A stretch of 64,000 nucleotides of DNA from Hydrogenophilus thiooxidans (GCF_019049855.1 NZ_JAHLSY010000010.1:30609-94608); one strand, 5' to 3'. Positions 1 through 11,004 are shown, counted from the stretch's first letter. A program made the numbers and translations. Notes: generated by a model from the sequence alone, not told the origin.

Positions 1-813
1 ACGCCAGCAGTCACGGAAGTAGGGGCAGTAAGCGCTGCTGGCGAAACGACAGATACTCCAACTGCAGCGGACGAAACGGCTCTTGACACCACCCAACGTC
101 CGGAGGCAGAGCCTGGCGCAACCGCGGCAGTCGTGCCGCAAGACGGCGAAACAGCCAAGCAGGTGCCCGCTCGCGCAGAGCCCGGTGCCGAATCGCAACC
201 GGCTGCATCAGAAGCCACGGCACCCGAAGCAGCCGAACCCAAATCCGGTGCGTCGCCTGCGAACGCCGAAGGCTCCGAAGAAGCCCCGGTGCTGCTTGCG
301 CCGCTTCCGGTCCCGGAACGCCTTGACGGCTCGCTGGCCGCCATCCCCCCGGGGCGTCCAGCGGTTTCGCAAAACCTGAGTGAAGGCGAGCCGCGTGACG
401 GCAACACGGCAACGGAAGCCGCGCTTGGCACCCCTGAGCCGACAACGGACCTGCCAGCGCGCGCCGCAGACGACACCACCCACGAAACCCCGCCGGCAAT
501 GTCCGAACCGGGCGTGCCGCCCGCCAGCGCGGCGCCTTCCGCAACCGCCGCGCCATCGTCCCGCAACGCAGAGACGCCGAAGGGCAACGAGCCGCACGAG
601 ATTACGGATAAGCCTGCCCCGCGCCGCGAAACCGATACCGCGGCGCTGCGGGAAATGGTCGCGCAAGCGGGCCTCGTCTGGATCGAAACCGACCCCAGCC
701 GCGTCACGTATCGACCGGTTTTTCCGCAACCTGAGGGCTTGGGGCGCGTGATCCCGCGCGCCCCGAAACGCGACGAAGGACCGCTCATCCAGGTGGAGAC
801 GCGACGCAGCTAA
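1..813 (+). CDS. rne: Probable ribonuclease E, C-terminal tail (partial, 5' end outside window)
   Basis: The frame is open from base 1 to a TAA at 811-813, giving 270 residues of an incomplete protein. Most of it is low-complexity, rich in Ala, Pro, Glu and Thr, as expected for the disordered degradosome-scaffold half of RNase E, which binds partners and RNA rather than cutting. The last 50 residues are ordered: an AGLVWIETDP segment, a basic stretch and a terminal PLIQVETRR. That ending is typical of betaproteobacterial RNase E (AGL.WVETDP...LV.VETR). The catalytic S1 and DNase I-like domains would lie to the left of the window. The stop overlaps the convergent phosphatase gene by four bases. 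RNase G is excluded by the long tail; another Pro/Ala-rich protein remains possible. Identification rests on the C-terminal motif, so confidence is moderate. Confidence 0.62.
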   Translation, partial: TPAVTEVGAVSAAGETTDTPTAADETALDTTQRPEAEPGATAAVVPQDGETAKQVPARAEPGAESQPAASEATAPEAAEPKSGASPANAEGSEEAPVLLAPLPVPERLDGSLAAIPPGRPAVSQNLSEGEPRDGNTATEAALGTPEPTTDLPARAADDTTHETPPAMSEPGVPPASAAPSATAAPSSRNAETPKGNEPHEITDKPAPRRETDTAALREMVAQAGLVWIETDPSRVTYRPVFPQPEGLGRVIPRAPKRDEGPLIQVETRRS

Positions 814-1304
814 CTGCTCAGCGTGGCTCGATGGCGCGCTTCCAGCCAATCGAGCCACCCTTTCGCCCCCTCTTCGATGAGATCGAGCACCTGCTCGAAC
901 CCTTCTCGCCCGCCATAGTAAGGGTCTGGCACTTCGTAATTGGGAAACGCGCGGCTATGCGCCATGAAAAGCCCCAGCTGCGCGCGCGCCTCGAGCGGAC
1001 GCATCCGTTCGAGCAGCGCCAGGTGGCTGCGATCCATCGCCAGAATCCAGTCGAAGCGGCGAAAATCGTCGCGGCAGATTTGCCGCGCGCGCAGCGCCGA
1101 AAGATCATAGCCCCGGGCGCGCGCGGCCCGTAGCGTCCGAGGGTCCGGCGGTTCCCCCACATGGTAGTCGTGCGTTCCCGCCGAATCGACCTCCAGCCAC
1201 GTCACACCGCGCTGCTGCGCCAGATGGCGCAAAACCCCTTCCGCGGTCGGCGACCGGCAGATATTGCCCGTGCACACACACAACAAACGAAGTGGTGTTG
1301 TCAT
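810..1304 (-). CDS. Low-molecular-weight protein-tyrosine phosphatase
   Basis: A 164-residue cytoplasmic phosphatase of the LMW-PTP/arsenate-reductase fold that removes phosphate from tyrosine residues. The signature P-loop C-x5-R is at residues 11-17 (CTGNICR) followed by Ser18, and the general-acid loop DPYYGG lies near residue 127. The length matches the 150-165 residues usual in the family. The ATG at 1304 is chosen because an AGGAGG-type ribosome site lies a few bases upstream. A GTG at 1337 in the same frame would add eleven residues and overlap uvrB. The gene follows uvrB on the same strand and may be co-transcribed with it. Its stop overlaps that of the convergent rne tail. The physiological substrate cannot be read from sequence. 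Confidence 0.93.
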   Translation of the reverse strand: MTTPLRLLCVCTGNICRSPTAEGVLRHLAQQRGVTWLEVDSAGTHDYHVGEPPDPRTLRAARARGYDLSALRARQICRDDFRRFDWILAMDRSHLALLERMRPLEARAQLGLFMAHSRAFPNYEVPDPYYGGREGFEQVLDLIEEGAKGWLDWLEARHRATLSS

Positions 1305-1333
1305 ACTCCCTCCTGAGGCGCAATCGAGCGGCG

Positions 1334-3484
1334 TCACGCAACCGTCTCGAACCCGAACACCGACCGCCGCAACGCCAGCAGTTGATCGCGCAACGCCGCC
1401 GCCTTTTCGAATTCGAGCGCCTCGGCGTGGCGTTTCATCTCGCGCTCCAGCTTCTGAATCGCTTTCGCGACCGCCTGCGGGTCACTGCGGTCGAGCTCAG
1501 CCAACCAATCCCCGTCCGCACGCGACGCCGCACGACCGCTTACACGGGCCGCCGCACCCGCACCGGATGCAGGCAACCCATCGATCAACTCTTTGACCGC
1601 TTTGACCACCGAACGGGGCGTAATCCCATGCGCCGCGTTGTAGGCGATCTGTTTGGCCCGCCGCCGCTCGGTCTCCTCGATCGCGCGGCGCATCGAATCG
1701 GTGACCGTATCGGCGTAGAGGATCGCGGTTCCATGGACATGGCGCGCCGCTCGGCCGATCGTCTGGATCAACGACCGCTCCGAACGCAAAAACCCCTCTT
1801 TGTCGGCATCGAAGACCGCCACCAACGAAACCTCGGGAATATCGAGCCCCTCGCGCAACAGGTTGATCCCCACCAGAAGATCAAACGCCCCCAAACGCAA
1901 GTCGCGGATGATCTCGGCGCGCTCCACCGTGTCGATGTCGGAATGGAGGTAGCGCGCCCGCACCCCATTTTCGTTGAGAAACTCGGTGAGGTCTTCGGCC
2001 ATCCGCTTGGTGAGCACCGTCACCAACACCCGCTCACCGCGCGCGATGCGCTGCTGCGCTTCATGGAGCAGATCATCGACCTGCTGCGACGCAGGCCGCA
2101 CCCACACCTCCGGGTCGACGAGACCGGTGGGGCGCACCACCAGTTCGACCACCGCGTCGCTCGTTTCCCGTTCATAATCCCCTGGTGTTGCCGAAACGAA
2201 AACCGTCTGCGGCATTCGCGCTTCGAACTCCGTCCAAGTAAGCGGCCGATTGTCCATCGCGCTGGGGAGGCGGAACCCGTACTCGACCAGATTGGCCTTC
2301 CGCGCGCGGTCGCCGCGGTACATCCCTCCGATCTGTCCCACCGTGACGTGCGACTCGTCGATGAACAACACCGCGTCGGGAGGCAAATAGTCCATCAAGG
2401 TCGGCGGCGGCTCACCGGGCGCGCGCCCCGAAAGGTGGCGCGAATAGTTTTCGATCCCTTTGCAAAACCCCACCTCTTCGAGCATTTCCAGATCGAAGAG
2501 CGTGCGCTGCTCGAGCCGCTGCGCTTCGACCACCTTCCCCGCAGCCAGCAGCGCTTCGCGCCGCTCCCGCAACTCGGCCTTGATCGCGTCGATCGCGCGC
2601 AACACGGTTGCGCGCGGTGTGACGAAGTGGCTCGACGGATAGACCGTAAAGCGGGCAAGCTGTTGCACCACCGCACCGGTGAGCGGATCGAAGAGCTTCA
2701 ACGCCTCGATCTCATCGTCGAACCACTCCACCCTGAGCGCCCATTCGGCGTGTTCGGCCGGAAAGATATCGATCACTTCGCCGCGCACGCGGAACGTCCC
2801 GCGCACGAAATCGCTCTCGGTGCGCTCATACTGCATCGCGACCAACCGCTCGATCGCCGCGCGGCGCGCAAGCTGCTCCCCCACCCGCAAGTGCAGGATC
2901 ATCGCGTGGTAGTCGACCGGATCCCCGATCCCGTAGATACACGAGACGGTGGCGACGATCACCACATCCCGCCGCTCCAACAGGCTCTTGGTTGCCGACA
3001 GGCGCATCTGCTCGATGTGCGCGTTGATGCTCGAATCCTTCTCGATGTAGAGATCGCGGCTCGGCACGTAGGCTTCGGGTTGGTAGTAGTCGTAATAGGA
3101 AACGAAGTACTCGACCGCGTTCTTGGGGAAAAATTCGCGAAACTCGCTGTAGAGCTGCGCCGCCAAGGTCTTATTGGGCGCGATCACCAACGCCGGACGC
3201 CCAAGGCGCGCGATCACGTTGGCCATCGTAAAGGTCTTACCGGAACCGGTCACCCCCAACAACACCTGGCGCGCGAGCCCCGCCTCGAGCCCCTCGACCA
3301 ACTGCGCGATCGCCTGCGGCTGATCCCCTGCCGGGGAATATGGGGCGTAGAGCACGAAAGGGCTTCCGGGAAAACGGTGCCAGGTCCCCTGCTCCTCTGC
3401 GTTTCGTAGCGGGACACCCCCTGGATTTGGCAAAGAATCGCCTGGGAGCGCCGTGGTAGAATCGTTTGCTGTCACAGGTACCAT
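1334..3484 (-). CDS. uvrB: Excinuclease ABC subunit B
   Basis: UvrB (716 residues) is the DNA-damage-verifying helicase-like subunit of UvrABC nucleotide excision repair. It is loaded by UvrA and recruits UvrC. Visible features are Walker A GVTGSGKT at residues 77-84, the beta-hairpin region with [14 protein letters not shown] near 130-143 that clamps DNA, a DESH motif in the ATPase core, and a C-terminal UVR motif ([15 protein letters not shown]) that contacts UvrC. Compared with the 673-residue E. coli protein it carries about 40 extra N-terminal residues, so the true start could be internal. The ATG at 3484 has GGAAAG upstream, and 13 further in-frame codons reach 3523. It diverges from the aminotransferase gene with 32 bases between starts. 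Confidence 0.97.
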   Translation of the reverse strand: MVPVTANDSTTALPGDSLPNPGGVPLRNAEEQGTWHRFPGSPFVLYAPYSPAGDQPQAIAQLVEGLEAGLARQVLLGVTGSGKTFTMANVIARLGRPALVIAPNKTLAAQLYSEFREFFPKNAVEYFVSYYDYYQPEAYVPSRDLYIEKDSSINAHIEQMRLSATKSLLERRDVVIVATVSCIYGIGDPVDYHAMILHLRVGEQLARRAAIERLVAMQYERTESDFVRGTFRVRGEVIDIFPAEHAEWALRVEWFDDEIEALKLFDPLTGAVVQQLARFTVYPSSHFVTPRATVLRAIDAIKAELRERREALLAAGKVVEAQRLEQRTLFDLEMLEEVGFCKGIENYSRHLSGRAPGEPPPTLMDYLPPDAVLFIDESHVTVGQIGGMYRGDRARKANLVEYGFRLPSAMDNRPLTWTEFEARMPQTVFVSATPGDYERETSDAVVELVVRPTGLVDPEVWVRPASQQVDDLLHEAQQRIARGERVLVTVLTKRMAEDLTEFLNENGVRARYLHSDIDTVERAEIIRDLRLGAFDLLVGINLLREGLDIPEVSLVAVFDADKEGFLRSERSLIQTIGRAARHVHGTAILYADTVTDSMRRAIEETERRRAKQIAYNAAHGITPRSVVKAVKELIDGLPASGAGAAARVSGRAASRADGDWLAELDRSDPQAVAKAIQKLEREMKRHAEALEFEKAAALRDQLLALRRSVFGFETVA

Positions 3485-3516
3485 CTTTCCATTATCGCAA
3501 AAGTTGGAGAATCGCG

Positions 3517-4719
3517 ATGTCACTTTTTGCCAATGTCCCGCTTGCGCCGCGCGACCCGATCCTGGGTCTCAACGAAGCCTACGCTGCCGACCCGCGCTCG
3601 AACAAAGTGAACTTGGGCGTTGGGGTCTACTACGACGACAACGGGAAAATTCCGTTGTTGGCGTGCGTGCGCGAAGCGGAAACCGCGATGGCGGCAAACC
3701 CGAAACCACGCGGCTACCAGCCGATCGAAGGGCCAGCGCACTACACCACTGCGGTGCAGCACCTGCTCTTCGGCCCCCAATCCCCCCTCTTGGCAGAAAA
3801 ACGGGTCGTCACCGCGCAAGGGCTTGGCGGCACCGGGGCGCTGCGTATCGGCGCCGACCTTCTCAAGCGGATCGTCCCCGACGCTTCGGTCTATATCTCC
3901 GCCCCGTCGTGGGAAAACCACCGCGGCATCTTCGAAGCAGCGGGTTTCCCCGTTCATGAATATCGCTATTTCGACGCCCAAACGGGCGGCGTCGATTTCG
4001 CGGGCATGATTGCCGATCTCGAAGCCGCACCGGCCCACAGCATCATCGTGCTCCATGCCTGCTGCCACAACCCCACCGGCGCCGATCTCACCGAAGCGCA
4101 ATGGCAAACGGTCGTTGAAGTCTGCCAAACCAAAGCGCTCGTGCCGTTCCTCGACATGGCCTACCAAGGCTTCGCCGAAGGAATCGACGCCGACGCGGTT
4201 GCCGTGCGCCGCTTCTGCGACGCGGGAATTCCGTTGTTCATTTCGAGCTCGTTTTCGAAGAACTTCTCGCTCTACGGCGAACGGGTTGGGGCACTTTCGA
4301 TCGTCACCACCTCCGCCGACGAAGCCGCGCGGGTGCTTTCGCAACTCAAACGGGTGATCCGCACCAACTACTCCAACCCGCCGACCCACGGGGCAGCGTT
4401 GGTCGGCACCGTGCTCTCCGACCCGGCGCTTCGGCAGCAGTGGGAGACGGAACTGGCGGGCATGCGCGAACGCATCCGAGCGATGCGCCAAGGGCTGCGG
4501 GCGCGCCTGGAAGCCGCGGTTCCTGGGCGCGACTTCACCTTCGTCACCGCGCAGCGTGGGATGTTCTCCTACACCGGACTCACACCGGAACAGGTCGAAC
4601 GGCTCCAACGCGACTTCGGCATCTACGCCGTGCGCTCGGGTCGGATCTGTGTCGCCGCGCTCAACAGCCGCAACCTCGACACCGTTGCCGACGCGATCGC
4701 CACAGTGTTGCGCAGCTGA
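3517..4719 (+). CDS. Aspartate/aromatic amino acid aminotransferase (class I)
   Basis: A 400-residue PLP-dependent class I/II aminotransferase of subgroup I-alpha, which moves the amino group from aspartate or aromatic amino acids to 2-oxoglutarate. The PLP lysine is Lys248 in [15 protein letters not shown]. The substrate-carboxylate arginine is in the C-terminal YAVRSGRI segment, and an N-terminal [15 protein letters not shown] is diagnostic of the AspC/TyrB group. Length equals that of E. coli AspC and TyrB (about 397). Linkage to uvrB in divergent orientation is common in betaproteobacteria. The start at 3517 has GGAGA upstream. Sequence alone does not decide aspartate versus aromatic preference, so no symbol is given. 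Confidence 0.93.
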   Translation: MSLFANVPLAPRDPILGLNEAYAADPRSNKVNLGVGVYYDDNGKIPLLACVREAETAMAANPKPRGYQPIEGPAHYTTAVQHLLFGPQSPLLAEKRVVTAQGLGGTGALRIGADLLKRIVPDASVYISAPSWENHRGIFEAAGFPVHEYRYFDAQTGGVDFAGMIADLEAAPAHSIIVLHACCHNPTGADLTEAQWQTVVEVCQTKALVPFLDMAYQGFAEGIDADAVAVRRFCDAGIPLFISSSFSKNFSLYGERVGALSIVTTSADEAARVLSQLKRVIRTNYSNPPTHGAALVGTVLSDPALRQQWETELAGMRERIRAMRQGLRARLEAAVPGRDFTFVTAQRGMFSYTGLTPEQVERLQRDFGIYAVRSGRICVAALNSRNLDTVADAIATVLRS

Positions 4720-4734
4720 CTGCGACTCGCTAGA

Positions 4735-5052
4735 ATGACCTCCATGAGCGTGCAACCGGTCGAGCACATTGAACCGCAGGCGGCGGAAACCGAACTCAAG
4801 CCGCCGCCGCTCTTCAAGGTGCTGCTTTTGAACGACGATTTCACGCCAATGGACTTCGTGGTGGAAGTGCTGCAGCGCTTTTTTCATATGAACACGGAAC
4901 GCGCCGTCGCAATCATGCTCAAAGTCCACCATGAAGGGATGGCCGTGTGCGGCGTCTTCCCGAAAGACATCGCCGCCACCAAAGTGGCGCAAGTCACCGA
5001 GTTTGCGCGCAAGCACGGCCACCCCTTGGCGTGCACCATGGAGGAAGTTTAG
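4735..5052 (+). CDS. clpS: ATP-dependent Clp protease adaptor ClpS
   Basis: ClpS (105 residues) delivers N-end-rule substrates to ClpAP. The core begins at [17 protein letters not shown] near residue 28, where the NDD-TPM segment forms the N-degron pocket, and continues through the HHEG region to a C-terminal HPLACTMEE. The variable N-terminal 25 residues are the extension that enters the ClpA pore. A second ATG three codons in (4744) is an equally good start. The stop lies 2 bases before clpA, so the pair is almost certainly one operon, the usual arrangement in proteobacteria. Confidence 0.96.
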   Translation: MTSMSVQPVEHIEPQAAETELKPPPLFKVLLLNDDFTPMDFVVEVLQRFFHMNTERAVAIMLKVHHEGMAVCGVFPKDIAATKVAQVTEFARKHGHPLACTMEEV

Positions 5053-5054
5053 CG

Positions 5055-7379
5055 ATGATCGCCCCGGAGCTCGAAGTCACTCTGCATCTGATCTTTGCCC
5101 AAGCGCGCCGGATGCGCCACGAGTATGTGACCGTCGAGCACCTGTTGCTCGGGCTACTCGACAACCCGTCGGCTTCGGAGGCGCTGCGCGCAATCGGCGC
5201 CAACATCGATGGGCTGCGGCGTGACCTACAGCAGTTCATCGACACCCACGTCCCGCGCGTTCCGGGTGAGGGCGATTTCGACACCCAACCCACCCTGGGC
5301 TTCCAGCGCGTCGTTCAGCGGGCGATCCTCAGCGTCCAGTCGGCGGGGAAATCGGACGTCACCGGCGCCGCGGTGCTCGTCGCGATTTTCGGCGAAAAAG
5401 ATTCGCACGCGCTCTACTTGTTGCAGCGGCACAAAATCACCCGCCTCGACATCACCAACTACCTTGCGCACGGCGTCGTCCCCGATCGGGTCGCGCAACA
5501 GCAGAACCTACGCAACAAAGCTACCGCCCCCAAGAATAACCCCGCGGCAAGCGACGAGGACGACGAACAGCGTCCCGCAAACGGCGCTGCGGCGCTCGAA
5601 CAATTCACCCTCAACCTCAACCAACTTGCGAAAGAGGGCAAGATCGACCCCCTCATCGGTCGCGACGCGGAACTTGAGCGGGTCGTGCAGACCCTTTGCC
5701 GTCGGCGCAAGAACAACCCATTGCTCGTGGGCGAAGCCGGTGTGGGCAAGACCGCGATCGCCGAAGGGCTCGCGAAACGGATCGTCGACGGCGAAGTCCC
5801 CGAAGTGCTTGCGCACGCCACCGTCTATGCGCTTGACCTCGGAACCCTGCTTGCGGGAACCAAATACCGCGGCGATTTCGAACAGCGGCTGAAAAACGTC
5901 CTCAAAGCATTGCAGGAACAAGAGGGGGCGATTCTCTTCATCGACGAAATCCATACGCTGATCGGCGCCGGCGCCGCCTCGGGCGGAAACCTGGACGCTT
6001 CGAACCTCTTGAAACCGGCGCTTGCGAAGGGGCAATTGCGGTGCATCGGCGCCACCACCTACAACGAATACCGTCAGATCTTCGCCAAAGATCACGCGCT
6101 CTCGCGCCGCTTTCAAAAAATCGACGTCACCGAACCGTCGGTTGCCGACACGGTCGCGATCCTCAAAGGGCTCAAAGAGCGCTTCGAAGCGCACCACGGC
6201 GTCAAATACACCGCTGCGGCACTGCAAGCTGCCGCCGAACTCTCCGCGCGCTACATCACCGACCGGCAACTCCCCGACAAAGCGATCGACGTGATCGACG
6301 AAGCAGGTGCCGCGCAAAAAGTGCTCCCCAAAGGCAAGCAGAAAAAGACGATCGGCAAAGCGGAAATCGAAGCGGTGGTTGCCAAACTGGCCCGAATCGC
6401 GCCCCGCGCCGTCGCCCACGACGACCGGCAAAAGCTCGCTACCCTCGAACGTGACCTCAAACAGGTGGTGTTCGGGCAGGACGAAGCGATCGAACAGCTC
6501 GTGCGCGCGATCAAACTCAACCGCGCCGGACTCGGCAACCCCAACAAACCCATCGGCTCGTTCCTCTTCTCCGGGCCAACGGGTGTCGGCAAAACCGAAG
6601 TAGCGCGCCAGCTCGCCTTTACCCTCGGGATCGACCTCGTGCGCTTCGATATGTCCGAATACATGGAGCGCCACACCGTAAGCCGCCTCATCGGTGCGCC
6701 GCCCGGTTACGTCGGGTACGAAGAAGGGGGGCTGTTGACCGAAGCGGTGATGAAAAAACCCCACTGCGTCCTTCTCCTCGACGAAATCGAAAAGGCGCAC
6801 CCGGACGTCTTCAACCTGCTTTTGCAGGTGATGGACCACGGAACGCTCACCGACGCCAACGGCCGTAGCACCGATTTCCGCCACACGATCCTCATCATGA
6901 CCACCAACGCGGGCGCAGAAACGATGCAGCGAAGCGCCATCGGCTTCACCGCGAAGCGCGAAGCGGGCGACGAGATGGCCGAACTCAAACGCGTCTTCAC
7001 CCCAGAGTTCCGCAACCGACTCGACGCGATCGTCTCGTTCAAGCCGCTTACCCCCGACGTGATTGCACGCGTCGTCGATAAATTCCTCCTGCAGCTCGAA
7101 GCGCAACTCCAAGAAAAACGGGTCGAAGCCCACTTCACCGACGAACTCAAAGCGTGGCTCGCTGCGAAAGGGTTCGATCCGGTGATGGGCGCCCGTCCGA
7201 TGGCGCGCCTCATTCAAGAGACGATCCGCGCAGCGCTCGCAGACGAACTCCTCTTCGGCCGTCTGGCCCACGGTGGCGAAGTGACGATCGACATCGACGA
7301 CCACGAAAAGGTGGTGCTTCGCTTCCCGGAAGACGGCGAAACTTCCGATCACCTCCCTGTCGTCGAAGCCGAAGGATGA
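5055..7379 (+). CDS. clpA: ATP-dependent Clp protease ATP-binding subunit ClpA
   Basis: A 774-residue class 1 Hsp100 unfoldase that partners ClpP. In order: a double Clp_N domain at residues 1-145, which binds ClpS; AAA+ module D1 with Walker A GEAGVGKT near 225 and Walker B LFIDEIH; and D2 with Walker A GPTGVGKT near 505 and Walker B LLLDEIE. There is no long middle coiled coil, which excludes ClpB. The IGF tripeptide near 627, inside the D2 loop, is the ClpP-docking loop and supports a protease partner. The length is close to E. coli ClpA (758). The ATG at 5055 follows the clpS stop. clpP is not in the window. Confidence 0.97.
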   Translation: MIAPELEVTLHLIFAQARRMRHEYVTVEHLLLGLLDNPSASEALRAIGANIDGLRRDLQQFIDTHVPRVPGEGDFDTQPTLGFQRVVQRAILSVQSAGKSDVTGAAVLVAIFGEKDSHALYLLQRHKITRLDITNYLAHGVVPDRVAQQQNLRNKATAPKNNPAASDEDDEQRPANGAAALEQFTLNLNQLAKEGKIDPLIGRDAELERVVQTLCRRRKNNPLLVGEAGVGKTAIAEGLAKRIVDGEVPEVLAHATVYALDLGTLLAGTKYRGDFEQRLKNVLKALQEQEGAILFIDEIHTLIGAGAASGGNLDASNLLKPALAKGQLRCIGATTYNEYRQIFAKDHALSRRFQKIDVTEPSVADTVAILKGLKERFEAHHGVKYTAAALQAAAELSARYITDRQLPDKAIDVIDEAGAAQKVLPKGKQKKTIGKAEIEAVVAKLARIAPRAVAHDDRQKLATLERDLKQVVFGQDEAIEQLVRAIKLNRAGLGNPNKPIGSFLFSGPTGVGKTEVARQLAFTLGIDLVRFDMSEYMERHTVSRLIGAPPGYVGYEEGGLLTEAVMKKPHCVLLLDEIEKAHPDVFNLLLQVMDHGTLTDANGRSTDFRHTILIMTTNAGAETMQRSAIGFTAKREAGDEMAELKRVFTPEFRNRLDAIVSFKPLTPDVIARVVDKFLLQLEAQLQEKRVEAHFTDELKAWLAAKGFDPVMGARPMARLIQETIRAALADELLFGRLAHGGEVTIDIDDHEKVVLRFPEDGETSDHLPVVEAEG

Positions 7380-7386
7380 CGCAGCG

Positions 7387-7866
7387 ATGACCTTTCAAAC
7401 CACCGACCTCTGTGACGCCTTCGAAAGCGAACTCCAGGTACTTGCGCCAATCCTGCGCTCCTACGGCGGCGCGCGCTGCGCGGGCGGCCCAATCCGCACC
7501 CTCAAAATCTTCGAAGACAACGCGCTCGTGCGGGAAACGCTGGCAACCCCGGGCGAAGGGGCAGTGCTCGTGATCGACGGCGGCGGCAGCCTGCGCCGCG
7601 CGCTCCTTGGCGATCAGCTCGCGGAACTGGCAGTCCAAAATAGCTGGGCAGGCGTGATCGTCTATGGCGCGATCCGCGACTCCCGCGCCATCGCGCAGCT
7701 GCCGCTTGGCGTCTGGGCCATGGGCACGATTCCCCTCAAAACCGTGAAACGGGGCGAGGGACAACGCGACATTCCCGTCACCTTTGGCGGGGTCACCTTC
7801 ACGCCCGGACACTTTGTCTATGCCGACGAAGACGGCGTGATCGTCGCGCCGCGCCCACTCCTCTGA
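7387..7866 (+). CDS. rraA: RraA family protein, regulator of ribonuclease activity A
   Basis: A 159-residue protein of the RraA/DlpA fold, forming ring trimers. The core GPIRTLKIFEDN, VLVIDGGGSLRRALLGD and GVIVYGAIRDS segments follow E. coli RraA almost block by block. E. coli RraA binds the RNase E C-terminal half and lowers its activity. Some family members are instead 4-hydroxy-4-methyl-2-oxoglutarate/oxaloacetate aldolases, and here the Arg-Asp of AIRDS is the aldolase metal-site pair, so aldolase activity cannot be excluded. It starts 7 bases after clpA and is probably co-transcribed. A probable rne tail lies 6.5 kb to the left. Confidence 0.88.
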   Translation: MTFQTTDLCDAFESELQVLAPILRSYGGARCAGGPIRTLKIFEDNALVRETLATPGEGAVLVIDGGGSLRRALLGDQLAELAVQNSWAGVIVYGAIRDSRAIAQLPLGVWAMGTIPLKTVKRGEGQRDIPVTFGGVTFTPGHFVYADEDGVIVAPRPLL

Positions 7867-7893
7867 TCCCAGGAAAACGGGGCACAGCCGCCC

Positions 7894-9504
7894 TTGACCG
7901 AACTGGCGACCCCCTCCGCCCCTTGGCTCGCGCTTGCTGGCGGGTTGGGCTTTTTCTTGCTGGGTCTCGAGCTCCTCACCGACGGCCTTCGCCTGGCCGC
8001 AGGTCCCAACCTCCAGCGCCTGCTCAGTCGTGCAACCGATACCCGGTGGCGTGGACTCGGTACCGGCATCCTCATCACCGCGCTCGTCCAATCGTCGTCG
8101 CTCGTCACGTTTGCCACGATCGGCTTTGTCAATGCCGGGTTGCTCACCCTTCACCAATCCCTATGGGTCATCTTTGGCGCCAACATCGGCACGACTGTCA
8201 CCGGCTGGCTCGTCACCTTGGTTGGCTTCGAGTGGGCGCTCGAATCGTGGGCGTTGCCGCTTGTTGCAATCGGCGCGTTTTTCCACCTGACCGGCAAGAG
8301 CAGCCGCCGTGGCGCGCTGGGGTTGGCGTTGGCTGGCTTCGGTCTGCTGATCACCGCGATCGATCTTCTCAAGAGTGGTTTGGGCGGTGCTGCAGCGCAC
8401 GTGACACTACCCATCGGTGACGGACCGCTTCTGCTCATGGCGCAAACCGGCGCTGGGTTTGTACTCACCCTTCTCCTCTTCTCCTCGAGTGCCGCCACGG
8501 CGCTCATCCTCACCGCAATCCACAGCGGCCTCATCGACCTCTCGAGCGCCGCCGCGATGGTGATCGGCGCGAACCTCGGCACCAGCGTCAAAGCCTTCCT
8601 GGCCGCAATCGGCGCAACGGCGAACGCCAAACGCGCCGCAGCCGCCCACATCCTCTTCAACACCCTTACCGCAGTAGTCGCATTCCTCATCCTCCCTGCC
8701 CTGGTTACCGTGACCACCGCGCTCACTGCGTGGAGCGGAGCCGAACGCGACCCTGCGATCGCGATCGCGCTATTCCACACCCTGTTCAACGTCCTGGGTG
8801 TCGTTCTGATCTGGCCACTCGCCAACCCGATGGCCGCTTGGCTGCAACGTCACTTCCGTACGCGCGAAGAAGACGAAGCGCAACCCCGCTACCTCGACCA
8901 CACGCTCGTCACCATCCCTGACCTGGCACTCTCTGCGCTCCAACACGAACTGGTGCGTCTGCGCGACATGGCCTCAGCGATCCTCGAACGGGCGATCGTC
9001 GGAACCGTACCCGACCCAACCGCGGTCCATGCGGTGCGAACCCTCACCCACGCAATCGCCCGCTTCATCGCCGCAATGAACCAAGGAACGCTCACACCGC
9101 AATTGATCGACACCAGCGAACGGCTCTTGCGTGTGGCTCGCTACTATGAAAGCGCGGCGCGGTTTGCCGAAGAGGGTGCGCACGCTTGGGGCGAATACGA
9201 CGAACGCGACCCGTCCGTGATGGCCGCATGGGAACGCTTTCGCACCGCGGCGCTGGCGCTGCTGCCCACCGCCACCCATGCACCCCTCGAAGCGGCCGGG
9301 CCATCAGACGACGCCATGGAAGCCGCGTACCAAAACCTCAAAGCCGCGCTCCTGACCGCCGGCAGCCGTGCAGCGCTCTCCATCGCCGCAATGGACGCGC
9401 AACTGCGCGCAACAAGCGCGATCCACCGTGGTCTGCAACAACTACGCAAAGGCATCACGCGCACACCCCCACCCCTCACACCGCAAAAAACGCCACATAC
9501 CTGA
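7894..9504 (+). CDS. Na/Pi cotransporter family protein with C-terminal PhoU-like domain
   Basis: A 536-residue integral membrane protein. The first 320 residues carry two inverted Na_Pi_cotrans repeats, with the paired QSSS motifs seen as ALVQSSSLVTFATI (around residue 67) and SSSAATALILTAI (around 200), and about eight or nine hydrophobic helices. The C-terminal 200 residues are soluble and helical, like the PhoU-like domain of the NptA/YjbB group. Those proteins move phosphate with sodium, mostly outward in E. coli YjbB. The start is TTG at 7894. The frame is closed by the rraA stop just upstream and no ATG precedes the first helix. Direction of transport is unknown. Confidence 0.88.
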   Translation: MTELATPSAPWLALAGGLGFFLLGLELLTDGLRLAAGPNLQRLLSRATDTRWRGLGTGILITALVQSSSLVTFATIGFVNAGLLTLHQSLWVIFGANIGTTVTGWLVTLVGFEWALESWALPLVAIGAFFHLTGKSSRRGALGLALAGFGLLITAIDLLKSGLGGAAAHVTLPIGDGPLLLMAQTGAGFVLTLLLFSSSAATALILTAIHSGLIDLSSAAAMVIGANLGTSVKAFLAAIGATANAKRAAAAHILFNTLTAVVAFLILPALVTVTTALTAWSGAERDPAIAIALFHTLFNVLGVVLIWPLANPMAAWLQRHFRTREEDEAQPRYLDHTLVTIPDLALSALQHELVRLRDMASAILERAIVGTVPDPTAVHAVRTLTHAIARFIAAMNQGTLTPQLIDTSERLLRVARYYESAARFAEEGAHAWGEYDERDPSVMAAWERFRTAALALLPTATHAPLEAAGPSDDAMEAAYQNLKAALLTAGSRAALSIAAMDAQLRATSAIHRGLQQLRKGITRTPPPLTPQKTPHT

Positions 9505-9564
9505 CCCAACCGCACACGTTCTCGACTTCGCGCGTTTTTGTCTCTTATGTCTTATATAAGATAC

Positions 9565-9593
9565 TTGACGCGGCGCAACAAGCACGGTATCAT
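9565..9593 (+). promoter_or_regulatory. Sigma-70 promoter of the isocitrate lyase gene
   Basis: TTGACG at 9565-9570 and TATCAT at 9588-9593 are separated by exactly 17 bases. They lie in an AT-rich gap 47 bases before the aceA start. A GAAAGGAC ribosome site follows near 9626. This is a near-consensus housekeeping promoter. Confidence 0.75.
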
Positions 9594-9639
9594 CAATCCC
9601 GTCGCCACTTGGCACATTCGTAACCGAAAGGACGCAATC

Positions 9640-10935
9640 ATGGACCGTCAACAGCAGATCGAAGCGATCAAAAAAGATTGGGCCGAAAACCCGCGCTGGA
9701 AAGGGATCACCCGCACCTACACCGCCGAAGACGTCGTGCGTCTGCGCGGTTCGGTGACACCGGAATACACCTTCGCGCGCATGGGCGCAGAAAAACTCTG
9801 GAAATTGCTCCACACTGAGCCCTACATCAACGCGCTCGGGGCGCTCACCGGCGGCCAAGCCATGCAACAGGTCAAAGCCGGGATCAAAGCGATTTACCTC
9901 TCCGGCTGGCAAGTTGCCGCGGACAACAACGAATACCGCGCGATGTACCCCGACCAGTCGCTCTACCCGGTGAACTCGGTGCCGGTGGTCGTCGAACGCA
10001 TCAACAACGCGTTCAAACGTGCCGACGAGATCCAATGGGCCAAAGGGCTCAACCCAGGTGACGAAGGGTGGATCGACTATTTTGCCCCGATCGTCGCCGA
10101 CGCCGAAGCGGGTTTCGGAGGCGTACTCAACGCCTTCGAACTGATGAAGGCCATGATCCGTGCGGGCGCCGCTGGGGTGCACTTCGAAGACCAGCTCGCA
10201 AGCGTCAAGAAGTGCGGCCACATGGGCGGGAAAGTGCTCGTTCCCACCTCTGAAGCGGTGCAGAAACTGATCGCCGCGCGGCTGGCTGCGGACGTCTGCG
10301 GCGTGCCCACGCTGGTGATCGCGCGTACCGACGCCGAAGCCGCTGATCTGCTCACCTCGGACCACGACGAATACGACAAACCGTTCCTCACCGGCGAGCG
10401 CACCGCCGAAGGGTTCTACCGCACCAAGAAGGGTCTCGAGCAAGCGGTGGCGCGCGCACTCGCCTACGCGCCGTACGCCGACCTCGTCTGGTGTGAAACC
10501 GGTACGCCCGACCTCGAATTCGCGAAAAAATTCGCCGAAGCGGTCCATGCCAAGTTCCCCGGCAAGATGCTCGCGTACAACTGCTCGCCGTCGTTCAACT
10601 GGAAGAAGAACCTCGACGACGCCACGATCGCCAAATTCCAACGCGAACTCGGCGCGATGGGGTACAAATTCCAGTTCATCACGCTTGCCGGTGTCCACAG
10701 CATGTGGTACAACATGTTCGACCTGGCGTACGATTACGTGCGTCGCGGCATGAGCGCCTACGTCGAGAAAGTGCAAGAGCCCGAATTCGCGGCCCGCGAA
10801 CGCGGTTACACCTTCGTCGCCCACCAGGCCGAAGTGGGTACCGGTTACTTCGACGACGTCACCACGGTCATCCAAGGGGGTCAGTCGAGCGTCACCGCGC
10901 TCACCGGTTCCACCGAAGAAGAGCAGTTCCACTGA
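9640..10935 (+). CDS. aceA: Isocitrate lyase
   Basis: A 431-residue isocitrate lyase that cleaves isocitrate to succinate and glyoxylate, the first step of the glyoxylate shunt. The active-site loop KKCGHMGG is at residues 190-197 with catalytic Cys192. The metal-binding ADAEAGFGG segment is upstream of it, and the C-terminal [10 protein letters not shown] is also characteristic. Length agrees with E. coli AceA (434). The gene stands alone between its own promoter and terminator. Malate synthase and the AceK kinase are not in the window. The shunt would allow growth on acetate or fatty acids. Confidence 0.97.
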   Translation: MDRQQQIEAIKKDWAENPRWKGITRTYTAEDVVRLRGSVTPEYTFARMGAEKLWKLLHTEPYINALGALTGGQAMQQVKAGIKAIYLSGWQVAADNNEYRAMYPDQSLYPVNSVPVVVERINNAFKRADEIQWAKGLNPGDEGWIDYFAPIVADAEAGFGGVLNAFELMKAMIRAGAAGVHFEDQLASVKKCGHMGGKVLVPTSEAVQKLIAARLAADVCGVPTLVIARTDAEAADLLTSDHDEYDKPFLTGERTAEGFYRTKKGLEQAVARALAYAPYADLVWCETGTPDLEFAKKFAEAVHAKFPGKMLAYNCSPSFNWKKNLDDATIAKFQRELGAMGYKFQFITLAGVHSMWYNMFDLAYDYVRRGMSAYVEKVQEPEFAARERGYTFVAHQAEVGTGYFDDVTTVIQGGQSSVTALTGSTEEEQFH

Positions 10936-10946
10936 TCAGCCCGTGA

Positions 10947-10984
10947 GAGGCACGGCATGGCGCGATCCGTGCCTCGCCCATGCC
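10947..10984 (+). other. Overlapping inverted repeats downstream of aceA
   Basis: GAGGCACGG (10947-10955) pairs perfectly with CCGTGCCTC (10967-10975). An alternative stem joins GGCATGG (10954-10960) to CCATGCC (10978-10984). The two share bases and cannot form together. No T-run follows, so this is not by itself an intrinsic terminator. Confidence 0.5.
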
Positions 10985-11004
10985 AGAGGGAGACAAAAAC
11001 GGTT

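Noticed and set aside
1292..3409. 705-codon open frame opposite uvrB
   Set aside because: Arg/His-rich shadow of uvrB codons, with no domain, signal or ribosome site. High GC keeps the antisense frame open.
5508..7352. 614-codon open frame opposite clpA
   Set aside because: Antisense shadow. clpA carries all conserved motifs on the plus strand.
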